This document shows positions 1 through 10,200 of a DNA stretch of 64,000 nucleotides, piece after piece. The translations under genes were made by a program, and so were the position numbers. Origin of the DNA: Telmatactis stephensoni (taxonomy: Eukaryota; Cnidaria; Anthozoa; Actiniaria; Isophelliidae); the NCBI GenBank assembly GCA_029948255.1, contig JALIZF010001755.1:558001-622000 (forward strand). Reading direction: 5' to 3'. Numbering within the stretch: position 1 is the stretch's first letter; every line of letters starts with the position of its first letter. The notes below the pieces were generated by a model. It was not told where the DNA came from. It ran no database searches and saw only the letters and a list, made by a program, of their open reading frames with translations.

Positions 1-36
1 GCTCTGATTGATCGAGAACCATGTGTTGTTAACGAA

Positions 37-133
37 CACACGCACGGATGACGTCACGGAATGTCACGCTCTGAATATTATGCAAATTATATAATATTCA
101 GAGCGTGACATTTTGTGACGTCATTCGTGTGTG
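37..133. repeat. Imperfect palindrome (hairpin)
   Basis: The left arm, starting CACACGCACGGATGACGTCA, is matched in reverse complement by a right arm ending TGACGTCATTCGTGTGTG. The centre is AT-rich. Both arms contain TGACGTCA, a CRE-like palindrome. No coding potential is seen. Confidence 0.75.
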
Positions 134-143
134 TATTTGTTAT

Positions 144-471
144 TATATAATAATTGGTATATTACGCGCGCTCTGATTGGTCGAACAACCATGTGTGATT
201 AGAGTACACACACATAGATGGCGTCATCGAATCTTACGCGCGCTCTGATTGGTTGGAATGTTTCGATAAATATTATATAAAACAGATAGATTTCATTTTT
301 CCGTGCGTCTGTACTCTAATCGATGCACAGAAGACGTCAAAATGTGGTGAGAACAACAGTCACGCCACTCGACTTCGTCTCGTGGCGTACTTTTTTGTTC
401 TCACCACATTTTGACGTCATCTGTGCATCGATTAGAATACAGACGCACGGAAAAATGGAATCTATTTGTTA
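144..471. mobile_element. Foldback repeat element, copy A
   Basis: The right part is a long hairpin. An arm from about 290 (TTTTTCCGTGCGTCTGTACT) reappears inverted up to about 459 around a GC-rich centre at 358-395. The left part carries two copies of ACGCGCGCTCTGATTGGT. A near-identical copy lies at 41381-41687, which defines the element. It has no ORF, so it is non-autonomous. Confidence 0.75.
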
Positions 472-694
472 AATAACACATGGTTCTCGACCAATTAGAG
501 CGCGCGTCCTACTGTCATCGCTGATGAAGGACGGTAAAGGACGAAAGCTCCGTCTTACTTTCCATCAAGTTTTCAGTACAGAGTAAAAAGGTAAAAAAAC
601 AGTCTCTTGATATTGTCATCTTGGCTCTCTACTCTGATAACACAAACATCCGGGCTCTTTATAGTTACTGTAATACAAAATTCATAACCTACAC

Positions 695-1179
695 CGTATT
701 TCATCAGTGCATCGTTGCCCCGGTTTTCCAGCTTGTCTTCTGAGGCGTAAAAATTGTAAGCCTGCATGACGTCAGCACCAGCACGAAGGAACTCAAAATG
801 AAGCTGACGAACTGAAAGTGATGTCATTATATCGATGTTTAAGGATAGAAAACAAACAAGCAAGCAAACAAACAAACAAACAGACAGACAGACGGACGGA
901 TGAACGGACAGACAGGCAAATAAACAAACAACCAGCCAACCAAAAATCAAACAAACAAACACACAGAAATTTTTAAATTTTTAAAAAAACTATAAAACGA
1001 ATGAACGAACCGGAATGAACGAACAAAAGTGTTTACTACTCACCGGCTTCAGGAAATTCGACCACAACTTCTGGTGTGTATGCCCCAGCTTTCACGTACC
1101 CTCTTTCTTCCAGGGCAAAAATAAACCCACCATCGCCTATTACCACATCACCAGACTCCAGTCGTTCAAGGATTCCACG
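695..1179 (-). CDS. BHMT: Betaine-homocysteine S-methyltransferase, N-terminal exons (partial gene)
   Basis: BHMT is a zinc enzyme that transfers a methyl group from betaine to homocysteine, giving methionine and dimethylglycine. Two minus-strand exons are visible. Exon 1179-1044 reads [18 protein letters not shown] and on to [19 protein letters not shown]; it has acceptor tgcttag and donor G|gtgagt. Exon 811-695 reads [20 protein letters not shown], then [13 protein letters not shown]; it has acceptor ctttcag and donor G|gtgtag. The phases agree (phase 1 at the junction). These segments match the known N-terminal part of BHMT, including GDGGFxFALExRGYVKAG and [13 protein letters not shown]. 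The zinc-binding cysteines lie further downstream, outside the window to the left. The start-codon exon was not found with confidence. A candidate ATG near 1679 gives the wrong phase. Confidence 0.85.
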
Positions 1180-1425
1180 CTAAGCAGTAAATACAAGGTA
1201 ACGCACGTACGTTGGTTAATACGTTGGTTTAAGTCTATAGGGGCATTTTGGTTAACGGATAACCCTTTGCGTTTACGTACGTACATCACCAGAATCCAGT
1301 CGTTCAAGGATTCCATGCTAAGCAGTAAATACAAGGTAACGCATGCATACGTTGGTTAATACGTTGGTTTAAGTCTGTAGGGGATTTTGCATGGTTAACT
1401 GATTACCCTTTGCGTTTACGTACGT
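1145..1425. repeat. Tandem duplication covering the start of a BHMT exon
   Basis: Unit 1145-1282 (138 bp) is repeated at 1283-1425, and a third partial unit begins at 1426. Each unit contains the first ~35 nt of the BHMT exon ending at 1179, its splice acceptor and adjoining intron. This leaves a decoy acceptor plus exon start in the upstream intron. Confidence 0.85.
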
Positions 1426-1940
1426 ACATAACCAAAGGTTATGCCCTCCGTTTCAAAGCGCGCGTAAATCCAGAACGATTAGATATAACTATTTTATTTC
1501 CTTTTTCAAATGTTGTGCAAATTTCTATTCCATTTAGTTTACAATAATGATGATGTTTGTCACAGTACTTACTCTTTTCATATCAATACCGCTACTGCGA
1601 GCGAATCGAGCTGACCTTTTTATTTGTAAGAGTGGGATTCCTGTGTTACGTACGACTGAGACGCGTCATTGTAGGCATGATGGCGAATGGTGGCGAAGGA
1701 TTATTTCTGACGTCATCAAAACATGCATGAAGAGAACATTTTCAACCGTAGGTTCAAATTTCTTTTGAAAGGATTGATATTCAAGAGAAATGAAATTAAT
1801 AATACACCGTTATTTTATGTCTGTTTTGCTTACTACAATATCGAACAGTAATATAATAGCCCGTTAAGCTAAAATTATACCCAGAGAAGGTCAAAGAGCA
1901 AGTAAAACAACTGAAGACATACAATGGTAGTGCCGTCGCG

Positions 1941-2086
1941 TAAGGCTGCGTAGCGGCGCCAGGGAGAGGGGGAGGGGAGGTGAGGGGGAAGAAAGGGGAG
2001 GGGGAGGGAGCAGTCCCCTCCCTCCCCCTCCCCTTTCTTCCCCCTCACCTCCCCTTCCCCTCTCCCTGGCGCCGCTACGCAGGCTA
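1941..2086. mobile_element. Foldback MITE, 9-10 bp target duplication (TAGCC group)
   Basis: The purine-rich arm at about 1948-2010 is the near-perfect reverse complement of 2014-2080, giving a ~63 bp stem. The right end is GCAGGCTA; the left end, TAAGGCTGCG, is a degraded match to TAGCCTGCG. The direct repeat TGCCGTCGCG flanks both sides (1931-1940 and 2087-2096). The arms are polypurine/polypyrimidine. Confidence 0.8.
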
Positions 2087-2099
2087 TGCCGTCGCGTGA

Positions 2100-3560
2100 G
2101 GCCCTGGAAGAAACACGATTGCTGTTTGGCACACTTTTTCTTAACAGAGTCCTGGGGTTTTTGAAAGCTTTTTTCCCCGAATAAAAACGGATCACTGAGC
2201 CGCTCGAACGGCACAAGCTCGGCGAACGGCCACATGACCGTCCTATCTATGAGTTTTTCAGCGCTGTAAATCGGCTCCAAAGTCCACCCTCCTCGACAAT
2301 GGCGGAGTTATTTTCCTGGTGTAGATCACATAGGATGCATCGGTATTTTATAGGCTCGCAGCATGCATTTCACTTGCTGTTAGAAACGGCTAGTAATAAT
2401 CCCTTTCTACACTTAAATTAACAATGTTTAATTTAACGATATAGCAAATGCTTACTCGGTATGCGAACCGTGATTAATTCTGCATGTATTTAACAATGAT
2501 TTAACTGAGTTCACTGATGGAGTTCAACTGGATTTTGAAAGATCTATCCATATCACGGAGTGCTGCTTGTAATCAGTGAAGAAAGGGACTCTTTTAAACT
2601 TTATCGAGAAACAGAAACTGAGATCGAAGAAGATCAGTTCCAGAAAATGAAATACTGAACTAAAGCTAATTTGCAAGGGCAAAGTCGTTTTACAATAAAG
2701 CTTTTAAGTTATAAAAAGACGCGCGTGTTCAGTTATCTTGTGGATTTGATCTCAAGTGCATTGCTATTTACTAATGTGCTGGATAACTATTTGCTACTAT
2801 TAAGTTTGGTATCTGCAATTATTAGTCATTTAGAACAAACCTTGGTACGATGAACAGCCATCTTTTGATCTCAGACATCAGATACATGTCTGTCTGCTAC
2901 CTATCAAGTTTAGCCTAGAGGTTACTATAGGTAGCATGTACCTAACTTCCTGTTTTTACAAGTCTCAGTGTATAAATATATATATAAGCATAATTGTAGT
3001 ATTAAAAATATATTGTATTGTATTGTATATGTTTTATATGTTTTTGTATATGTTTTATATGTTTTTTTAAATCATTGATCTGTAAATAGTCTTCCATTGT
3101 GATATTTATTGTATTGTATATTGCATATTGTATATTGTCTTGTTTGACCTTGTTTGGCTGGATGCGTCCTTCACCTTTGCATGGTTCAGATCGTTTGATG
3201 ATGATCTTGAGGGATCTTGACAGCCTGAAAGCTTATACCTCTTTCTCTGCATATTCTCCTTTGTTAATACAGCGGTTCAAATCTGTTGCCTATACGAATA
3301 CGAGTATTCAGCAGAAATGTGACAAAAAAATTAGAATTGAAAAAGAAAGAAAAATGAGAGAAGAAACAGAAGAAAAACTGAGAAAGGGAAAGAAAAGAAC
3401 GAAAGGAACTGTACAACTAGTAGAGTGATGGCACTTAAAGGGGTACTTGGATGAAAATAAGCCAAAATTGGAAATGTTTTGAAACTTAGTAAAACCTATA
3501 TGTACGACTCCCAATAATCACCAAAAGCAACATTTTCTTTACATTCATGATCAAACGAGA
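2100..3560. other. Intergenic stretch, no gene recognised
   Basis: No conserved coding segment is seen on either strand. The stretch from about 2980 to 3140 is AT-rich with TATTGTAT and ATATGTTTT repeats. The segment around 2360-2390 resembles 33890-33930 near the transporter copies, so some of it is dispersed repeat. Confidence 0.5.
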
Positions 3561-3569
3561 CGAGAAAAA

Positions 3570-3946
<377 letters not shown>

Positions 3947-4141
3947 ACAGAAGGGAAAAACAAAGGCAGAAGGGCAAGGCCCATCAATGTTGAAATAGTA
4001 ATCGTCTAATCCGATGTTTCTAGGAAATAAATTATAATTAATTAAAAAGTCATGAAAAGTGTGGTCTCTATTGATATGGACGAAAAGGCTGTTCATCGCA
4101 ACGACAGCACGGTCAGAAAGTACGCTTTCGGTTGTCATTGT

Positions 4142-4707
4142 TAGACTTGGCGCATTTTCGAAAAATCAGACACCTGGAGGCATTTTGGGGTAGAAGCTGG
4201 TAACATAACTTTTCTAAACTAATTTTTCATGCTGATTGCGAATATGGCAGTTACCAAGACGTATTCTGCAATCGTATACGTGTAAATGACGTACTTTGTG
4301 AATTGCTGCAGTCATTTCATACTAACGGCTTTTTTATGTAATTTCAAAAGTTCCCAAACTTAAAAACAGTGACCATAGCTGGAAAGAGCACATAAAAATC
4401 AGTAAAACTGTGAAGTTTGAAGGATATAAGTTGAAAAATCAAAGAGATACGAATGTTCAAAAAACGAAATTTTGTATAAAAACACTTACAGTTATACAAG
4501 AGATAACGCCGACAAACTAGTATGAAATGACTGTAGCAATTAACAAAATACGTCATTTACACGTATAAGATTACAGAATACGTCTTGGTAACTGTCATAT
4601 TCGGATTCAGCATGTAAAATTAGTTTAAAATAGTTGTTACCAGCTTCTACCCTAAAATGCCTTCTGTACTTTTTGCGATCGACTTTTTCAGTTTTGCGCC
4701 TAGTCTA
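4142..4707. mobile_element. Large foldback element with ~185 bp arms
   Basis: The left arm, 4142 to about 4327, is repeated inverted from about 4515 to 4707. Landmarks are TAGACTTGGCGCA against TGCGCCTAGTCTA, GGTAGAAGCTGGTAAC against GTTACCAGCTTCTACC, and CGTGTAAATGACGTA in both. The spacer is ~180 bp. Both ends carry TA, which suggests a TA target. No transposase is seen. Confidence 0.8.
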
Positions 4708-4771
4708 TGTACTTCTTAGCCACGAATGTTCTTCAGTTAATGAAGTTATGCATACTGCATGTCTCTTTAAT

Positions 4772-5081
4772 TAGAGTCGTTTTCGTATGAGTGGGAACAC
4801 TGTACGGTTACGATACGATACGGTTACGGCAGGAATTTCGTATGTTTTTAGAGCGGTTTTCCTATGAGTGGGAAACTCACCGTACCGTACCGTGACCGTG
4901 TCAGTACCGTAATGTCTATAAAAACATTCGAAATTCCTGCCGTAACCATACTGTATATTGGCCGTAACTGGTACGGTCAGTTTCCGGCCCACTCATACGA
5001 AAACCACTCTATAGACATTACGGCACTGACACGGTCACGGTACGGCGCGGTAAGTTTCCCACTCATACGAAAACGACTCTA
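4772..5081. mobile_element. Nested TA-target MITE: one copy inserted in another
   Basis: The outer element (4772-4849 plus 5012-5081, ~148 bp) has perfect inverted ends TAGAGTCGTTTTCGTATGAG. The inner element (4850-5011) has TAGAGCGGTTTTC...GAAAACCACTCTA. It sits at the TA in the centre of the outer copy, which intact copies show as GTTTTTATAGACA. A TA is duplicated on the two sides. TA duplication and the size suggest a Tc1/mariner-type non-autonomous element. Related copies lie at 15127, 20757, 21374 and 58217. Confidence 0.88.
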
Positions 5082-5524
5082 CTTAGTTCTCGGTAATGAC
5101 GTGAAGCACTCGTTATGTCCTGTAGAGTTTTGGCGGGAGACTCTAGGTTTTTCTACAGTTTCACTATCAGGACTGACAGTATTATCGCTGAAAAGTTATC
5201 AAGCAGAAACTGCTTTTTTATTCGGTAATTGCTTCCGTTGGCAAAGATAACAATGACATGTAGAAGAAATGAATTATGATATTTGCCGTTTTTTTACAAA
5301 GAAAGCACTAATAGATTGCTGATTCTGCATCGTGAGCCGGTGTATTTAACCAAAATGGTTAATATACAGTCTAAAATTTGCAAAAACACATTTGAAAATG
5401 AGAGACGACATGCAATTCAATCAGATTCGTTATTTCATTTTCTTTAAATATTCATATTTTCGATTGTGAACACACCTCTAAAGAGGGGGGCGGATATCCA
5501 CCAAGAGACAATAATCTCTTGTAT

Positions 5525-6015
5525 CCACCCAATACCCCCCCCCCCCCCCCCCCATATCCACCCCTGGGAGAGAAAGAAATTAAGAATCACACAAACACAC
5601 AAAATAGGGAGAAAGAAAAAAATGATTTCTTGTTCTTTCATTTCTTTCTTTCTTAGTTTCTTTCTCTCTCTTCTTTCTTTCTTTCTCTGAAAAGATATCC
5701 ACGCACATTTTACACGTACATTTTTGTAACGAGGAGCAATGCTCATCGTGTCTAAATAGACGGTTATTCTAATCCATTCCATTCCATTCTACCAAGAGAG
5801 CATAAATTTATGCTCTCTTGATTCTATATCTATTATATTCTATCCAAATTTATTCTGTTCGTTCTATTCTTTTCTATTTATTTATCTATTTTTTTCTTTT
5901 TTCTTTATTTCTTATTTCTTTCTCTCTTTCTTTCTCTCTCTCTTTCTTTCTCTCTCTCTTTCTCTCTCTCTCTTTCTCTCTCTCTTTCTTTCTTTCTTTC
6001 TTCCTTCCTTTCTTT
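5525..6015 (+). repeat. Low-complexity tract: poly-C and (TTTC)/(CT) runs
   Basis: A C run lies at about 5536-5553. TTTC-rich runs follow at 5636-5690 and CT-rich runs at 5880-6015. No coding features are seen. The tract lies just upstream of the KDM4 start region. Confidence 0.9.
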
Positions 6016-6286
6016 CTGTGGCCACATTCCCAGGGGGCGTGTCTAGCTGTCACTGGTGCATGTCACAACACAACCTTTCAAACACAAAGAAAGAAACCTA
6101 GCGGCTTGCTGTGTGTGAACTGGCGGAATTTCTGTATATCGGAGTCGTGATTTTGGCTCGAAAATGACACATAATCTACACACTAATAGCTCGGTATCCT
6201 TCCAAATTATATACAAAGACAGTTTTCTTTCATGACTTAGGAAATTATTGCTAAGGTTTTGTGTTTGAAGCAAAAAACTCGTGAAA
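6016..6286 (+). promoter_or_regulatory. Presumed KDM4 5' leader and upstream region
   Basis: This is the non-repetitive stretch between the CT-rich tract and the first KDM4 ATG. No clear TATA box is seen. It is called only by position, and the transcription start is not defined. Confidence 0.3.
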
Positions 6287-7174
6287 ATGTCTTGCGGCGA
6301 GAGCAAGATCATGGTATTCCGTCCTACTCGCGCTGAATTTTCTAACTTTTCAGCGTTTATCCGTAAAATTGAATCTCAAGGAGCACACAAAGCTGGGATT
6401 GCCAAGGTAAAGAGTAATTTAACTCGTTATTTAGACCTAAATAGATCAAGATCATGTCATGACTTCGAAAGCAGTGACTAGTGTCACGTATTCGCTCGCG
6501 TGTCGTTAACATTACCTTTACTTTCTCATTTGCTTGTTAATAGATTATTCCTCCAAAAGGATGGATTCCCAGGAGAAACTACAACACAGTAGATGTCGAT
6601 ATTCCAGCTCCAATTCACCAAGTAATTACTGGAACTCAAGGTAATCTGTGAAAAATTGATGTAAACTTTGGCGAGATGCATCGTATTTTAATTTCACTAT
6701 AAAGCGCCTTATTGATTTTAAAGCAGTTTGCTTATTTTATGACAGTTTACTGTATTTTTCTGTTGCTACGATCAAATTATTTCTGTCATAGTTAAATTAA
6801 TTACCAAAGTTTGAAGTATTCCATGTAAAAATTTCTTTGCAAAGTCCCTCGAGGACAAAACAAACATTGAATCGTTTTCAATGCTACATGTACTAAAATA
6901 TCACCACCAACACATTCATGCAGTGCTCCAACAAGGACAAAGAATCATTCTTATTAGCATTTAATACTATTGCTGGCTAATATCATTGGTATTTCTATCG
7001 CCATTTAATCTTACCCACTAAACGATTTGGCAGAACTGCACATTTTTTGTGGTTAAGTTGTGTTCGATATGTGTTCTTCCTTTAACCCCAGGGAAAAAAT
7101 ACACTTAAATGTCACGTCAAACATGATCTATAAATACAGTGTGCCTTATATCACTTCCCAAATGGCTAGCAAAT

Positions 7175-7206
<32 letters not shown>

Positions 7207-10200
7207 GTTTAATTTCAACATTTCTCGCATATAAATGAATTACAAATGTTGTAACAAACGGAATTAATATCTATTAATATATTATAATTGGCTATAAGAT
7301 ATACTATTGATTATTAAAAGATAAAATTGTACTTGGAAAAAAACTACGACGTAATCTTTCAGTTCTATGCTTTGGTATTGTATAGTTCTTTGAGTTTCTT
7401 GTTTGGTAATGGTGCGCAGATGCCCTCGTCGTAGGAAGATGATTAGTGAGTGGGCCCCCTCTTGATATCTTTTGGAGTGTGTTCAAACAAAGTTCACTTC
7501 GTCTTTCATCTAGTCTGGGTAGTTTTAGATAATGAAGAGCTTCACTGTATGAAAGTGCAGGCATGATGATCTTGAAGGCGCGTTTCTGTATACGTTCTAC
7601 CTCTTCAGAGAGGTACAGGGGTAGGGCGTGGTGCCATACAACACAACAGTATTCAAGGACAGAGCGTATCAGGGATATATAAATTGTAACTAAGTCTTTG
7701 ACCTCTACACCCGCACTGTTTAGAACTCGGAGAATGTGGAGACGTTTAGAAGCTTTGGTCACCGTAGCGTCAATATGTTTGTTCCACTTTAAATTATTCT
7801 GGATCACCAGACCAAGTACTTTATGAGAGGTGACAAGTTCTAGTGATCGATTGTCGATCTTTAGCAATGGGAGTTCCGTAGTTTCCTTTAGAAAAGATAT
7901 CTGCATTTCTTTGCATTTTTTAGCATTCAGTTTCATCCAATTACTGGAGCTCCAAGAGGCGATGGTATCAAGACTTGATTGGATGTTTGAAACGTTGTTT
8001 CTTTCAAGCCCTTCGGACAGAGATACGTCGTCGACGTACTTCCAGATACAAGTTTCGGGTGAAGAGATATTCAAATTATTGACCATTACTAGAAAAAGTA
8101 TCGGGCCGAGTTTTGTTCCTTGGGGAACTCCGGCTTTGATTGGAAGCCAGTCAGAGATCGAGTCAGGTACCTTAACTCTTTGTCGACGGTTGGTCAAGAA
8201 GCTTATAATCCATGGTATTAAGGAGGTGCGAGCACCTAGGTCTAGAAGTTTTTCTATTAGCACATTGTGACCGATACGGTCAAACGCCTTGGAAAAATCC
8301 AAGAAGCACAGGCGAAGATGGTGTCCAGGTGCGTCGAGATAGGAGAGCCAAGTATGAATCATGTCAAGTAGACAATACGTTGTCGAAGTCCCCTTCAAGC
8401 AACCAAACTGTTTTGGGTCGATTTTATTTTTAACATCCTCTATTAACCATGTCACTACAAAGTCCTCGATTAGTTTGGACAGGCAAGGGGTCAGGGAGAT
8501 AGGTCTAGTATCGCCCTCGTCCTTGGGTGGTTGTACTTTCGGGATTGGAATGACGTTGGACTCTTTCCAGATCCTGGGAACAATACCAGAAAGTAGGGAA
8601 GTGTTGAAGATGGTGGTGATAGGTTCAGCCAATTCGTAAGCAAACTCTTTAACGATACGACACGGCACGTTGTCAGGTCCATGCGCTTTAGAAGGTTTGA
8701 TGGCGAGCAATTTCTTGCAAACTTCGTAAGGCTGAACAGTATTGACGTCCTCAGCGGCAGGGAGAAATGCTGGTAGTGTATTAATGTCAAGAGGTGGGAT
8801 GTCCTCATTTACTGAAACGTAGAACTCGTTTAAACTGTTCGCAAGGTCTTCTTGGCTCATTGTTCTCCCATTACGCTCCAGTTGGAAGTATGAAGACTTT
8901 GTGGTTCGGCCAGACATTTTGTTGATAATGTTCCACCACTTGCGGCAGTCCGCATCTTTCTTTAAGTGTTGTACCTTGTTCTTATAAAACGTCTTTTTCT
9001 TGCTGGCGATTTCTTGTTGAACTTTGTATTTCAAAGAGTGCCAAGCTTGCACATTCCCACTGTGAAAGGCTTTCTGGCGGTCTTTGATCAACAGCTTGAT
9101 TTCAGGAGTTATCCATGGCTTATCCGTCCCGTGAAGCTTGATGGTCCTTAAGGGGAAGAAACGGTCTATAGCATCTGTCAGCTGTGTAGTAAACGAAGAC
9201 GCTAAATTGTCAACGGAAGGCTCCGGTCCGAGGTCGGTGAACCAATCATGTGTGGTGGCCCATCTTCCAAAAGCATCGATTCCAGACCGTGGGTAGTGAC
9301 GTACAAGACGCTTAATGGGTTTTACCTGGAAGGGCTGTCGGTTCTCTAGATTAGGTTGCCAAGACACGATGTTATGATCACTTGAGCCAAGTGGTGCAAG
9401 AATAGTTGGACTGCTATAAAAGTTCTGCATGTTTGTTATTATGAGATCTAAGATAGCAGAGTCTCTGGTGGGTAGTTGTACAACCTGCTTTAAGTTGTGG
9501 CTGGATACCAAGTTACCAATGTTGAAATCGTTGAAGTCGCCAAGAAAAACCATACCGTGGTCAGGATGTTGGTTACGAAGACGATCGGTAGTATTGATTA
9601 AGTAATCACTCAGTTCTTTATGGTCTTCCACGGGTCGACCTGGAGCATGATAAACCACACAAACTGCTATCCCCGATAAAGGCCTCGGTAGGCGTTTAGG
9701 GCGCAAGGAGAGCCATAGGCATTCAAAATTCGGGTTTTCTAGATCCAGACGCCGTTTACAAGGAATTTTGTTGTTCAGATAGACACAAACTCCACCTCCT
9801 CGACCGGCCACCCGATCTTTACGAAAAAAATTGAAACCATTGATGGATAATAAGCTATCTTCGATATCACTACGCAACCAAGACTCTGAGATAGCAACCA
9901 GGTCGGCTGGGTTAGTTTCTACTATTGCTATTAATTCGTCCAGCTTTGGGAAAAGAGAACGTGCATTCAATAAGTAGAGGCTTGGTAATGTCGCACTCAG
10001 TTGGCATTTGTTGGGGAAAGATTTCAGAATGTCTACATTCTTCAAAATACGGCTACCAGTCTTTAGGTTTAAACCTGTCAGTGATAAATAATAAGATGTC
10101 TCGAGCTGACGATCAAACTGACGGCGTAATTCTGTTATTGTACGATGAACAATGGATTTATCCCAAGGGAAGTTACTCTTAGTTGAACCACAAGAAATTT

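Noticed and set aside
1547..1768. Candidate first exon of BHMT on the minus strand (ATG near 1679)
   Set aside because: The donor GTACGT looks good but the phase does not join the next exon as GILERL.
2140..2330. Bidirectional promoter between BHMT and KDM4
   Set aside because: GC-richer sequence only. Part of it resembles a dispersed repeat, and there is no start-site evidence.
7830..9151. Plus-strand frames over the LINE
   Set aside because: They are shadows of the minus-strand reverse transcriptase frame.
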